Source: Microcella alkaliphila (lineage in GTDB: Bacteria; Actinomycetota; Actinomycetes; Actinomycetales; Microbacteriaceae). Taken from it: DNA of 64,000 bases. Numbering within the stretch: the stretch's first letter is position 1; each line of letters begins with the position of its first letter. The notes beneath the pieces are model-generated. The model saw nothing but the letters and a program-made list of their open reading frames with translations, was not told the origin of the DNA and made no database searches. The stretch covers positions 372,001 to 436,000 of the forward strand of contig NZ_SGXT01000011.1 of assembly GCF_004216855.1 (NCBI RefSeq). Reading direction: 5' to 3'. A program made the translations under genes and the position numbers. This document shows, piece by piece, positions 1-8,620 of this stretch.

Positions 1-705
1 GGCGCCCGTGCCGGGCGGGGCGAGCGGCTGGGCGAGCGCCGCATCCAGCTCTTCCAGGCGGTGCAGCCAGCGCGCCGACGTTGTCCCGGCGGCGTGACCA
101 GCCTTGTCGAGCTCAGGCAGGTACGTGTAAATCAGGCACGGCTCGTTGCCAGCGAGAAGGTCGCGCGTGCGATCGAGACGATCGGCGATCGACTCGGCCG
201 AAACAAAGCGCGCTCCGCGCAGCACCGCCCGCGTGAATCCAGAGTCGGCGTAGCGGCGGGCCGCGACAACGATCGGCTCGATCCCGAGGCCCGCCGCGCG
301 CTCAAACAGGGTTTCGTGACGTTGCCACACCTCGGGATGCGCGGACGAGTCCCAGCCGGTCAGCATGTTGACCACGCGGTCACCCGCCGCGTCGTGGGCC
401 GAGTACCCGACGAGCCCGTGCTCGCCCGCCGGGCGCCCCGTGGTGAGGGTCGCCAGTGCCGAAGCAGTCGTCGTCGGGAAAGCCGAGTGGATCGTCCCGC
501 CGCGCCGGGGTATCGCGGCCGTGAGGTGGCGCGCGTGCCCGCGATGGGCCACGAGCGGCTGCGCGCCGAGGCCGTCGACGAGCACTACGGCGGCGGAGCG
601 CACGGCGGGAAGCGCAAGGGGGTTGTCGTCCCCTCGAACCGCCGACAACGCGCTCGACAACACGTCGCCGAGTGTCCGGGTCGAGCCGGGGGGCGCCGGT
701 AGCAT
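1..705 (-). CDS. Alkaline phosphatase / nucleotide pyrophosphatase family protein (3' end outside window)
   Basis: The reading frame stays open to the window edge, so the C-terminus is missing. It resembles type I phosphodiesterase/nucleotide pyrophosphatase proteins. An early segment [12 protein letters not shown] supplies a metal-binding Asp, and [15 protein letters not shown] followed by EHGLVGY matches the Thr-nucleophile region of the family. The substrate cannot be told from sequence. Two in-frame ATGs exist, at 714 and 705. I prefer 705 because TAGGAT (713-718 on this strand) ends 7 bases before it, as in a leaderless transcript. The gene is divergent from parC with start codons only about a dozen bases apart. 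Family membership is fairly sure; the role is unknown. Confidence 0.75.
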   Translation of the reverse strand, partial: MLPAPPGSTRTLGDVLSSALSAVRGDDNPLALPAVRSAAVVLVDGLGAQPLVAHRGHARHLTAAIPRRGGTIHSAFPTTTASALATLTTGRPAGEHGLVGYSAHDAAGDRVVNMLTGWDSSAHPEVWQRHETLFERAAGLGIEPIVVAARRYADSGFTRAVLRGARFVSAESIADRLDRTRDLLAGNEPCLIYTYLPELDKAGHAAGTTSARWLHRLEELDAALAQPLAPPGTGA

Positions 706-718
706 GGGCGCCATCCTA
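700..718. promoter_or_regulatory. Overlapping divergent -10 boxes of the phosphatase gene and parC
   Basis: On the plus strand TAGCAT (700-705) lies 12 bases before the parC ATG. On the minus strand TAGGAT (713-718) lies 7 bases before the phosphatase ATG at 705. Each box overlaps the other gene's start codon. No convincing -35 elements were seen, so this is inferred from the -10 consensus and spacing alone. Confidence 0.4.
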
Positions 719-3186
719 TGACTCCCCCCGCAGCCCCCCAGCTCCCCGACTCCCCCGCCCCGGCCGAACGCATCGACGATGTCGATCTGGCCGACGAGAT
801 GCAGGGGTCATTTCTCGAATACGCCTACTCGGTCATCTACTCTCGCGCTCTCCCCGATGCTCGCGATGGGCTCAAGCCCGTGCAGCGGCGAATTCTGTAC
901 ATGATGAGCGACATGGGGCTTCGCCCCGAGCGCGGCCACGTCAAGTCGGCCCGCGTTGTCGGCGAGGTCATGGGCAAGCTGCACCCGCACGGCGACGGCG
1001 CCATCTACGACGCCCTCGTGCGCCTCGCCCAAGACTTCACGATGCGTGTTCCGTTTGTCGACGGCCACGGCAACTTCGGCTCGCTCGACGACGGCCCGGC
1101 CGCCGCCCGCTACACCGAGGCCCGCTTGCGCGCCGCGGCACTCGCCATGGTCGAGAGTCTCGACGAAGACGTCGTCGACTTCGTGCCGAATTACGACAAC
1201 CAGCTGACGCAGCCCGAGGTGTTGCCGGCCGCCTTCCCGAACCTCCTCGTCAACGGAGCGAGCGGCATCGCGGTCGGCATGGCGACCAACATGGCGCCGC
1301 ACAATCTCATCGAGGTGGCGGCCGCCGCCCGCTACCTGCTCGACAAACCCGATGCAACGCTCGACGAGCTGATGGCCTTCGTCCCGGGGCCAGACCTACC
1401 GACCGGGGGGCGCATCCTGGGCCTTGACGGCATCAAGGAGGCCTACGCGACCGGCCGCGGGCGCTTCACCACGCGCGCGACCGTGAACGTCGAGCAGGTC
1501 ACGGCACGCAAACGCGGCCTCGTGATCACCGAACTGCCCTACCTCGTCGGCCCCGAGCGCGTGATCGAAAAGATCAAGGACGGCGTGCAGTCGAAGAAGC
1601 TGCAGGGCATCAGTGACGTCACCGACCTCACCGACCGCAAGAACGGCCTGCGACTCGTGGTTGGCATCAAGAACGGCTTCGACCCGAACGCGGTGCTCGA
1701 GCAGCTCTACCGCTACACGCCGCTCGAGGACGGCTTCTCGATCAACGCCGTCGCGCTCGTCGACGGCCGGCCGCAAACCCTTGGCCTCGTCGAGCTGCTG
1801 CGCGTCTACCTTGACCACCGCACGTCGGTGGTCACGCGGCGCAGCCAGTATCGCCTCGACCGTCGCCGTGAACGCCTGCACCTCGTCGAGGGCCTGCTGG
1901 TGGCGATCCTCGACATCGACGAGGTCATCCAGGTCATCCGCTCCTCCGACGATGCGGAACAGGCGCGCACCCGCCTCATCGAGATCTTCGACCTCAGCCA
2001 GCTGCAGAGCGAGTACATCCTCGAACTGCGACTGCGTCGACTCACGCGCTTCAGCCGCATCGAGCTCGAGGCAGAGCGCGACCAGCTACGCGCCGAGATC
2101 GCCGAGCTGGAGGCGATCCTCGCCGACCCGGCCCGCGTGCGCGCCCTCGTGGGCGACGAACTCGACGATGTCGCCGCTCGCCTCGGCACCCCGCGCCGCA
2201 CGCTATTGACGGAGGGCATGCCGACCGCGCCGCCGTCGCGCGCTCGCGCCCAGGCGGCCGCCTCCCTCGAGATTGCCGACACGCCCTGCCGCGTGCTGCT
2301 GTCAACGACCGGTCGCGCGCTGCGCGTCGACATCGGCGACGAGGATGCACTCATCCAGCCGCCCACGGACCGCCGGGTCGCGCACGACGCGATCCGCGCA
2401 TCCGCCGTGACGACGGTGCGGGGGGAGCTCGTCGCGATCACGGATCGTGGTCGTTTCGTGCGGTTCAGCCCGGACGCCCTGCCGGCGGTGCCGGCCACGT
2501 CGGTGCAGCTCGCCGCCGGAGTATCGCTGGCCGAGTACGTAGGGCTGACGGACCCGCGCGAACACATCGTGACGATCATCGATCCGGCGTCGGAGACTCC
2601 ACTCGCGCTCGGCACTCGTGGCGGGGTCGTGAAGCGACTCGCACCGGGCAGCTACGCGGCGAAGCCGGACGGCGAGGTCATCGGCCTGAAAGACGGAGAC
2701 TCCGTCGTCGGGGCTGGGCTTGCGACCGACGCGAGCGAGCTGGTCTTCGTCACCTCCGACGCGCAGCTGCTGCGCTTCTCCGCCGAGCTCGTGCGCCCGC
2801 AGGGAGCGCCCGCGGGCGGCATGGCGGGCATCAAGCTGGGTGCTGGCGCGAGCGTCATCGCCTTCCACGTCACCCCTCGCGACGAGGCGGTCGAGGTGGT
2901 CACCGTGTCGGGGTCGAGTGCGGCTCTGGCCGGTGTCGAGCCGGGGCGTGCCAAGCGCTCGTTCCTCAGCGAGTTCCCGGCGAAGGGTCGCGCGACGGGC
3001 GGGGTGCGCGCCCACGCCTTCCTCAAAGGCGAAGACACGCTGCGACTCGCGTTCGTCGGGGTCGGCCCCCTGGCGGTCGCGGCCGACGGGAAGGCTCGCA
3101 CGCTGCCCGAGGGCGGAGCCAAGCGCGACAGCTCGGGCACGCCACTCGACGCCGCCGTCGACACGATCGGCACGCGGGCGAGCTGA
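718..3186 (+). CDS. parC: DNA topoisomerase IV subunit A (type IIA topoisomerase, ParC)
   Basis: The 822-residue protein cuts and rejoins DNA in the type II topoisomerase that separates linked daughter chromosomes, acting with the ParE encoded convergently next door. The N-terminal breakage-reunion domain contains [10 protein letters not shown] (51-60), the [10 protein letters not shown] segment (89-98) and the catalytic tyrosine Y132 in [11 protein letters not shown]-terminal beta-pinwheel domain fills roughly residues 500-820. At the usual quinolone-contact serine position this protein has Gly94, while the acidic partner Asp98 is present. It is called ParC rather than GyrA because it is paired with parE near sigA, away from any dnaA/recF genes; GyrA remains possible. 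It has no clear Shine-Dalgarno sequence. Confidence 0.9.
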   Translation: MTPPAAPQLPDSPAPAERIDDVDLADEMQGSFLEYAYSVIYSRALPDARDGLKPVQRRILYMMSDMGLRPERGHVKSARVVGEVMGKLHPHGDGAIYDALVRLAQDFTMRVPFVDGHGNFGSLDDGPAAARYTEARLRAAALAMVESLDEDVVDFVPNYDNQLTQPEVLPAAFPNLLVNGASGIAVGMATNMAPHNLIEVAAAARYLLDKPDATLDELMAFVPGPDLPTGGRILGLDGIKEAYATGRGRFTTRATVNVEQVTARKRGLVITELPYLVGPERVIEKIKDGVQSKKLQGISDVTDLTDRKNGLRLVVGIKNGFDPNAVLEQLYRYTPLEDGFSINAVALVDGRPQTLGLVELLRVYLDHRTSVVTRRSQYRLDRRRERLHLVEGLLVAILDIDEVIQVIRSSDDAEQARTRLIEIFDLSQLQSEYILELRLRRLTRFSRIELEAERDQLRAEIAELEAILADPARVRALVGDELDDVAARLGTPRRTLLTEGMPTAPPSRARAQAAASLEIADTPCRVLLSTTGRALRVDIGDEDALIQPPTDRRVAHDAIRASAVTTVRGELVAITDRGRFVRFSPDALPAVPATSVQLAAGVSLAEYVGLTDPREHIVTIIDPASETPLALGTRGGVVKRLAPGSYAAKPDGEVIGLKDGDSVVGAGLATDASELVFVTSDAQLLRFSAELVRPQGAPAGGMAGIKLGAGASVIAFHVTPRDEAVEVVTVSGSSAALAGVEPGRAKRSFLSEFPAKGRATGGVRAHAFLKGEDTLRLAFVGVGPLAVAADGKARTLPEGGAKRDSSGTPLDAAVDTIGTRAS

Positions 3187-3192
3187 CCGCTT

Positions 3193-5274
3193 TCAGACGT
3201 CGATGCGGTCGCGGTCGAGCCCCTGGCCCGCGATGATGAAGTCTTTGCGCGGGGCGACGTCGTTACCCATGAGCAGCTCGAACACGCGGTTCGCCCCCTC
3301 GGCGTCGGAGACGCGCACCCGGCGTAGCGTGCGGTGGGCGCGGCTCATGGTCGTGTCGGCCAACTGGTCGGCATCCATCTCTCCGAGGCCCTTGTAGCGC
3401 TGAATGGGGTCCTGGTAGCGCTTGCCCGACTTCTTCAGCGCGGCGAGGACACCCTGCAGCTCTTTCTCGCTGTAGGTGTAGATCGTCTCGTTCGGCTTCG
3501 ATCCCGGGTTCATGACGACGACGCGATGCAGCGGCGGCACGGCGGCGAATACGCGACCGTCGTCGATCATGGGGCGCATGTAGCGGAAGAACAGCGTCAG
3601 CAGGAGCGTGCGAATGTGGGCTCCGTCGACGTCGGCGTCGGACATGATGATGACCTTGCCGTAGCGAGCCGCGTCGAGATCAAACGAGCGACCGGAGCCC
3701 GCTCCGATCACCTGGATGATGGATGCGCACTCGGCGTTCGAGAGCATGTCGCTCACCGAGGCCTTCTGCACGTTCAGGATCTTGCCGCGAATCGGCAAGA
3801 GAGCCTGGTACTCGCTGTCGCGGGCGAGCTTGGCGGTGCCGAGCGCACTGTCGCCCTCCACGATAAACAGCTCGCTCTCGGCGACATCGCTTGAGCGGCA
3901 GTCGACCAGCTTCGCGGGTAGGGAGGAGTTCTCGAGTGCGTTCTTGCGACGCTGGGTCTCCTTGTGGGCACGCGCCGAGATGCGGCTCTTCATCTCGGCG
4001 ACGACCTTGTCGAGCACGAGCGCTGACTGCGCCTTATCGTCGCGCTTCGTGCTCGCAAAACGCGCCTTCAGGGCATCCGACAGCACCTTCGCGACGATCG
4101 CCCGTGCGGCCGGCGTGCCGAGAACTTCCTTCGTCTGGCCCTCGAACTGCGGCTCGGGGATGCGGACCGTCAGCACCGCGGTGAGGCCGGCCAGCACGTC
4201 GTCCTTCTCGAGCTTGTCGGTGCCAGCCTTCAGGCGCCGCGCGTTCTTCTCGACCTCCGCCCGCAGGGTCTTCAGCAGCCCCTGTTCGAAGCCGGCCAGG
4301 TGACTGCCGCCCTTCGGCGTCGCGATGATGTTGACGAAGCTGCGCACAGCGGTCTCATAGCCGGTCCCCCAGCGCAGGGCGATGTCGACCGTGCACTCGC
4401 GTTCGAGCTCGGTCGGCGTCATGTGGCCCTGCGCGTCGAGCACCGGCACCGTCTCGGTGAAGTGGCCGTTGCCGGTGATGCGCCAGGTGTCGGTCAACGG
4501 CGAATCCGGCGCAAGGTAGTCGACGTACTCGCTGATGCCCCCCGAAAAGTGGAACGTTTCCGTCCTCGTTTGCTCGCCGCGCTCATCCGTGACGGAGAGG
4601 GAGAGCCCCGGCACGAGGAACGCCGTCTGCCGTGCTCGAGCCATCAGCTCGTCTGGCTGGAATTCCGTGCCCTTCGTGAAGATCTGCGGGTCGGCCCAGT
4701 ACCGGATGCGCGTTCCGGTGACCCCCTTGGCCACCTTTCCGACCACCCGTAGCTCACTGCCCGAGATGAACGGGGAGAACGGCGCGTCAGGGCGTGGGCC
4801 GTCGGCGTCGTCGTCGAAGATGCCGGGCTCGCCGCGGTGAAACGACATGGCCCACGTCTTGCCCCCGCGATCGACCTCAACGTCGAGCCGCTCCGAGAGG
4901 GCGTTGACGACCGACGCGCCGACCCCGTGCAGACCGCCCGAGGCGGCGTAGGAGCCGCTGCCGAACTTGCCGCCAGCGTGCAGCTTCGTGAACACAACCT
5001 CAACGCCCGACAAGCCGGTCTTCGGCTCGATGTCGACGGGGATACCGCGGGCGCTGTCGCGCACCTCGACACTGCCGTCAGCGTGCAGACGAACCTCGAT
5101 GCTGTCGCCATGACCGGCGAGGGCTTCGTCGACCGAGTTGTCGATGATCTCCCACAGGCAGTGCATGAGGCCGCGGGAATCAGTGGAGCCGATGTACATG
5201 CCGGGGCGCTTGCGAACAGCCTCGAGTCCCTCAAGGACGGACAGGTGCCGGGCGGAGTAATCAGAGTGAGCCAC
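3193..5274 (-). CDS. parE: DNA topoisomerase IV subunit B (ATPase subunit, ParE)
   Basis: This is the ATPase subunit that drives strand passage with ParC. It has a GHKL ATPase fold: EIIDNSVDEA for Mg/ATP contacts and GGLHGVGASVVNAL for the ATP lid. A transducer domain follows, then a TOPRIM domain with EGDSALGTAK and the metal triad DADVDGAH. The C-terminus contains RYKGLGEMDADQL. The chosen start is GTG at 5274, directly after GGAGG, giving VAHSDYSARHL and 693 residues, a normal ParE length. A longer frame continues upstream but that extension has no conserved sequence. The gene is convergent with parC, with 6 bases between the stops. Confidence 0.9.
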   Translation of the reverse strand: MAHSDYSARHLSVLEGLEAVRKRPGMYIGSTDSRGLMHCLWEIIDNSVDEALAGHGDSIEVRLHADGSVEVRDSARGIPVDIEPKTGLSGVEVVFTKLHAGGKFGSGSYAASGGLHGVGASVVNALSERLDVEVDRGGKTWAMSFHRGEPGIFDDDADGPRPDAPFSPFISGSELRVVGKVAKGVTGTRIRYWADPQIFTKGTEFQPDELMARARQTAFLVPGLSLSVTDERGEQTRTETFHFSGGISEYVDYLAPDSPLTDTWRITGNGHFTETVPVLDAQGHMTPTELERECTVDIALRWGTGYETAVRSFVNIIATPKGGSHLAGFEQGLLKTLRAEVEKNARRLKAGTDKLEKDDVLAGLTAVLTVRIPEPQFEGQTKEVLGTPAARAIVAKVLSDALKARFASTKRDDKAQSALVLDKVVAEMKSRISARAHKETQRRKNALENSSLPAKLVDCRSSDVAESELFIVEGDSALGTAKLARDSEYQALLPIRGKILNVQKASVSDMLSNAECASIIQVIGAGSGRSFDLDAARYGKVIIMSDADVDGAHIRTLLLTLFFRYMRPMIDDGRVFAAVPPLHRVVVMNPGSKPNETIYTYSEKELQGVLAALKKSGKRYQDPIQRYKGLGEMDADQLADTTMSRAHRTLRRVRVSDAEGANRVFELLMGNDVAPRKDFIIAGQGLDRDRIDV

Positions 5275-5468
5275 GATCCTCCAGCGTAGACGCGGGGAGG
5301 CGACGGGCTTGCGCACCACTCCGGGAGCTCGCACGACCCCCAGCCGGCAGGGGCGGTCGTCGTTATGCGCTGAGCGAAACGGCGGCCAACTGGCAGGGTT
5401 CGGTCGGTGCGGTGTGGTGCAATAGGCCATCCGGAACCCGATCACGACGCGACGAAGGAAGGCCCACC

Positions 5469-5687
5469 ATGACGCAGCTGACGACCGACACTCCGAGCGT
5501 CACCGCGCCGGCACCCCTGACCGCGACCGATCGTTGCGACGCGTGCGGCGCGCAAGCCTACGTGCGGGCGACCCTCGCGACGGGTGAACTGCTCTTCTGC
5601 GCCCACCATGCCAGCCGGTTCCGCGACTCAATCAGGCCGACGGCGACTGCCTGGCACGACGAGTCGGCCAAGTTGCACCGGAAGTAG
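5469..5687 (+). CDS. DUF7455-type small zinc-ribbon protein
   Basis: A 72-residue protein beginning MTQLTTDTP after the strong ribosome site AAGGAAGG. Residues 24-53 hold CDACG, a beta-hairpin-like stretch, then FCAHHASRF. This Cys2/Cys-His-His pattern suggests one bound zinc. Small proteins like this are common beside sigA and parE in Actinobacteria and their role is unknown. The last codons (LHRK) are basic. The 194 bases between this start and the parE start must hold both divergent promoters; I saw no confident -10/-35 pair. It is called from the cysteine pattern and the genomic position. Confidence 0.75.
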   Translation: MTQLTTDTPSVTAPAPLTATDRCDACGAQAYVRATLATGELLFCAHHASRFRDSIRPTATAWHDESAKLHRK

Positions 5688-5738
5688 GCTCTCGCAAGCC
5701 CATCTGCGTGTGGCCTCACCGCGAGTCACTACCCGCAA

Positions 5739-6776
5739 CTATGGTGACAGCGCAGTTGTGCGAGGCACCCACGGAGCAATACGAGTTACGACCTCCTCAC
5801 CAATTGTGCCGACGGCTTCTGCGAGTGCCGTCGGCTCCACCGCCGGTCCGAAGATTTCGACGGTGTCTCCGACGCGCGCGCCCGGCCATGAGCCCACGCG
5901 GCTGACTTCCGCACCGACCTCTCGAAGGGGACGCAGGCCGGCAGATGTGGCGACGTCGACGGCCCCAGCGAGCGAGGAAAACAGACCATCGCGGGACCCA
6001 ACGGCGACGGTGACAGCCGCGTCGTCAACCGCCACAACGGGTGCAAGTAGTCGCGCAATGGGGCGGATCCCCAGCGTGGCGCTGTCTGGCCCGCCGGCGG
6101 GGCGAATGCCGTAGGCGAATGCTCCGATGCGCACAGCGTCGTAACGGAATTCGGGCCGCGCCCACGACGCAGCGCTCGCCGCTAAATGCCGAATGCCGGG
6201 CGTGAGGCCCGCCGTCGTGAGCGCGTGAACCGCCTCGTCGTACCGAGAACGGGCGTCATCATCGTCATCATCGCTTGCCTCAGCAATGTGACTCCACACT
6301 CCCGCAAGCTCGATAGCACCAGACGTCACCGCGGCCGACACAGTCGACGCCAGCGAATTCCACTGGTCAGGGCGAAACCCCCCACGGCTGAGGCCTGTGT
6401 CGACCTCAAGGTGCACTCGCGTTCGCCGTGTGGCGTGGCGATCTATGAGCAGCGCCAACAGCTCAAAATCTCCGACCCCGATCTCAATCTCGGCGGCGAT
6501 CGCATCAGCGAGGAGGGATCGCTCCCCCGTCGGCCACGCGAGCACGCGCGTGTCGGCGGGGACAACGGCGCGGGTGGCGAGACCCGTCGCGAGGTCTGAC
6601 GTGGCGAATGAGCGAATGCCCGCATCGGCGGCAGCCGTCGCGATCGTGCTCAATCCGTGACCGTATGCATCGTTCTTGACCACGAGCATGAGGTCAGCTG
6701 GTCCTACCCGGGCGCGGAGAACGTCAATATTACGTCGAAAGGCTGCCAGGTCGATTTCCAGACGGGGGCCAATCAC
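5739..6776 (-). CDS. Alanine-racemase-like protein with PLP barrel but degenerate C-terminal domain
   Basis: The 345-residue product has a complete alanine-racemase N-terminal barrel. LEIDLAAFRRNI leads to the PLP-lysine motif VVKNDAYGHG (K34), then EVDTGLSRGGF and VRIGAFAYGIRP (phosphate and Arg contacts). The C-terminal beta domain is recognisable (GDTVEIFGPA, GTIGEEVVTRIAPWVPR), but the segment that should carry the catalytic tyrosine (VSYG) is deleted. GYADG has become GSRDG and the GRVSMD motif is lost. The start is GTG at 6776, overlapping the upstream gene's stop as GTGA, so translation is coupled. An alanine racemase needs the tyrosine of the partner subunit, so this protein alone should be inactive. 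The upstream gene supplies the missing part. The amino acid acted on is not certain. Confidence 0.85.
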   Translation of the reverse strand: MIGPRLEIDLAAFRRNIDVLRARVGPADLMLVVKNDAYGHGLSTIATAAADAGIRSFATSDLATGLATRAVVPADTRVLAWPTGERSLLADAIAAEIEIGVGDFELLALLIDRHATRRTRVHLEVDTGLSRGGFRPDQWNSLASTVSAAVTSGAIELAGVWSHIAEASDDDDDDARSRYDEAVHALTTAGLTPGIRHLAASAASWARPEFRYDAVRIGAFAYGIRPAGGPDSATLGIRPIARLLAPVVAVDDAAVTVAVGSRDGLFSSLAGAVDVATSAGLRPLREVGAEVSRVGSWPGARVGDTVEIFGPAVEPTALAEAVGTIGEEVVTRIAPWVPRTTALSP

Positions 6777-7462
6777 GGCACGACCACAGCTGTCCCGCGC
6801 GCGCAGAGCGGAATGACCACCTCGTCGGGGGCGAGCCCGGTCACGGACACCCACTCAGCCACCGGCGGTTCGTTTGCTTCAGGATCACCCAACAATACGA
6901 CCTCCGTGCCTGATCGCACGACCCGGGAACCGACATCGATGACGCACACGTCCATCGCCACCCGGCCAACGATCGGCGCACGCTCACCCTCGACGAGAAC
7001 CGAAGCACGGTTGCCGAGCGCGCGCACAACGCCCTGCGCGTACCCCCCAGCCACCAGCGCCACAGTGGTGTCCGTTTTAGCCCGCCACGTCAAGCCATAA
7101 GAAACGCCGTCTCCGGCCCGCAATCGCTTAGTGGTCGCGACGCGTGACAACACACGGATGACAGGGGGCTTCAGCGTCTCGCGCCTCGCGACGAGAGGGT
7201 TGTCGCACAGTGAAGCCTCAACAACGACAAGTCCCGCCGCACGTGCCCGGTCGCCTTCCGCCGCGTCAACGCACACAGCACAAGGGTTCTCAGCCAGTAG
7301 TGGCAAGACTCGCTCGAGTCCGATACCCCAGGCGTCATGACGAAGATCGAGCACATGGTCGCCGGACATGGCGGCAAGCCACTTATGCAATCGTGACCGA
7401 GACACCTCAACGGTCAGCCTCCGTGGTACGAGAGGCCAGGAAACGCGGCGCGCGGTAGTCAC
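6773..7462 (-). CDS. Alanine-racemase-like protein with catalytic-Tyr domain and collapsed barrel
   Basis: A 229-residue protein in which the racemase C-terminal domain is intact. GDGVSYGLTW carries the catalytic tyrosine (Y122), followed by GGYAQG (139-144) and IVGRVAMD with M170. In front of it only about 100 residues of barrel remain. LRHDAWGIG (40-48) aligns with the PLP motif KADAYGHG but has Arg41 where the PLP lysine should be, so it cannot form the internal aldimine. It is coupled on both sides by GTGA overlaps, to the ATP-grasp gene upstream and the barrel-bearing racemase gene downstream. Racemase active sites lie between the barrel of one subunit and the C-domain of the other, so the two proteins probably form a heterodimer with one complete site. 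A decaying duplicate is the alternative, but the reading frame is clean. Confidence 0.8.
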   Translation of the reverse strand: MTTARRVSWPLVPRRLTVEVSRSRLHKWLAAMSGDHVLDLRHDAWGIGLERVLPLLAENPCAVCVDAAEGDRARAAGLVVVEASLCDNPLVARRETLKPPVIRVLSRVATTKRLRAGDGVSYGLTWRAKTDTTVALVAGGYAQGVVRALGNRASVLVEGERAPIVGRVAMDVCVIDVGSRVVRSGTEVVLLGDPEANEPPVAEWVSVTGLAPDEVVIPLCARGTAVVVP

Positions 7463-8487
7463 CGGTTGCGGGCCGCCTCGAAGAGGGGTTCGTGCCGAGG
7501 CCGGGAGCCCCGACGTAACCCGGTGGCGCTCACCCGCGTTTCGTAAAGTCCGGGTATCCAGTTTCCCTCTATCAGTAAAGGCCCCTCTGGGGTTATCGCC
7601 ACATCCCAGCCGACATAGGGAACCTCAGGTATGCGTCGCGCCGCGTCTTTCACAAGAGCAACAGCCTCGTTCCATAGGGGAACCCGGTAGTCAATAATCG
7701 ATTCGCCGGAGTCCGGGTGTGTGTCGTATCGGCTCTTGTGCTTTCCCGTATAGCCAGGGCCCACTGACGCACCGTCGTCGTCAAGCATCGTGTAAAAACC
7801 ACCCCACGTGAACTGGTCGCTCACGGCGCCGCGGCCAAACTTTTGCACGGCGACGAGGAGGTGGACCTCCGCACCGTCAAACCACGTCGTCATTCGAATT
7901 GTGTTGACCGTGCCCGAGCAGTAGGCCGCGATCGCCGGGTGTTGCGTAATTGGTTCTTCCACCAACAGCTGACCCGCCGCGACCCGCTCGTCGAAGAAAA
8001 CGCTCCAATCGCGTACCTCGCGCGTATCGAACCGAAACACACCCTTGCCTTCGCGACTCACCGGCACTTTCGCGATGATCACGGGGTGCCTCTCGGCGAA
8101 CTCGCGCAAGCCGGAAACCCCCGCCGCTCTGATGTCGATCCACTCGCGGTGCAGGAGATCTGAAAACGCCACGTTGAATGAGAGCTTGTTCTCTAAGGTT
8201 TTCGCGGCTTCTCGATCATTGAGCGCTGTCGCAAGGTGGTGCTGCAAAAGAGAGGTCATGAATGTCGCGCGCTCAGCACGATTCAAGAGAGCAAAATCCG
8301 CCTCGTAGTAATCGATGTACGCCGTGTCACGGAACGCGGCCGAAAAGAGCATGTCGACGAAAACCCGCACGCGCGAGACCGACTGCTCCTCAGCGATCTG
8401 CGTCGCAATACCCCAGACTCGTGAGAATCGGAATGCCCGGAAACGACGGACGATATAGCGAATACGAGCAGAAAGGGCAACTCCCAT
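7459..8487 (-). CDS. Sugar-transfer-associated ATP-grasp ligase 1
   Basis: A 342-residue protein of the ATP-grasp family often annotated as sugar-transfer associated (ATPgrasp_ST). An N-terminal helical region is followed by AKVPVSREGKGVFRF (nucleotide-binding loop), EEPITQHP, TVNTIRMTTW, GGFYTMLDDDG and the Mg-ligand region VGWDVAITPEGPLLIEGNW with Asp, Glu and Asn in place. ATP-grasp enzymes activate a carboxylate as acyl phosphate and join it to an amine or thiol; the substrates here are unknown. The start ATG at 8487 matches the start of the paralog at 8621, but an in-frame GTG at 8532 is possible. Translation is coupled to the racemase genes by GTGA. The GC content is lower than in the flanking housekeeping genes, suggesting transfer. 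Confidence 0.8.
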   Translation of the reverse strand: MGVALSARIRYIVRRFRAFRFSRVWGIATQIAEEQSVSRVRVFVDMLFSAAFRDTAYIDYYEADFALLNRAERATFMTSLLQHHLATALNDREAAKTLENKLSFNVAFSDLLHREWIDIRAAGVSGLREFAERHPVIIAKVPVSREGKGVFRFDTREVRDWSVFFDERVAAGQLLVEEPITQHPAIAAYCSGTVNTIRMTTWFDGAEVHLLVAVQKFGRGAVSDQFTWGGFYTMLDDDGASVGPGYTGKHKSRYDTHPDSGESIIDYRVPLWNEAVALVKDAARRIPEVPYVGWDVAITPEGPLLIEGNWIPGLYETRVSATGLRRGSRPRHEPLFEAARNR

Positions 8488-8563
8488 GGTGTGCGCGTAG
8501 CCCTTTCTGTCTTCGATCCGTGCTTCGTCCACACAGCGAGCTACCCGCCACGGACGCGGCACA

Positions 8564-8569
8564 ATTATA
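8564..8569 (-). promoter_or_regulatory. -10 box (TATAAT) for the ATP-grasp/racemase operon
   Basis: A perfect TATAAT hexamer on the minus strand, reading towards the ATP-grasp 1 gene. Transcription would begin near 8557. I saw no good -35 hexamer at the standard distance. The gene on the opposite strand starts at 8621, so about 130 bases hold both divergent promoters. Confidence 0.5.
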
Positions 8570-8608
8570 GTGGCGGCGCGCGCGAGCGAGAGGGTTCGCA
8601 ACCCGTGT

Positions 8609-8614
8609 TAGCGT
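8609..8614 (+). promoter_or_regulatory. -10 box (TAGCGT) for leaderless ATP-grasp 2
   Basis: TAGCGT ends 6 bases before the GTG at 8621 and no Shine-Dalgarno sequence precedes the codon. This spacing fits transcription starting at or next to the start codon. Confidence 0.45.
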
Positions 8615-8620
8615 AACGGC

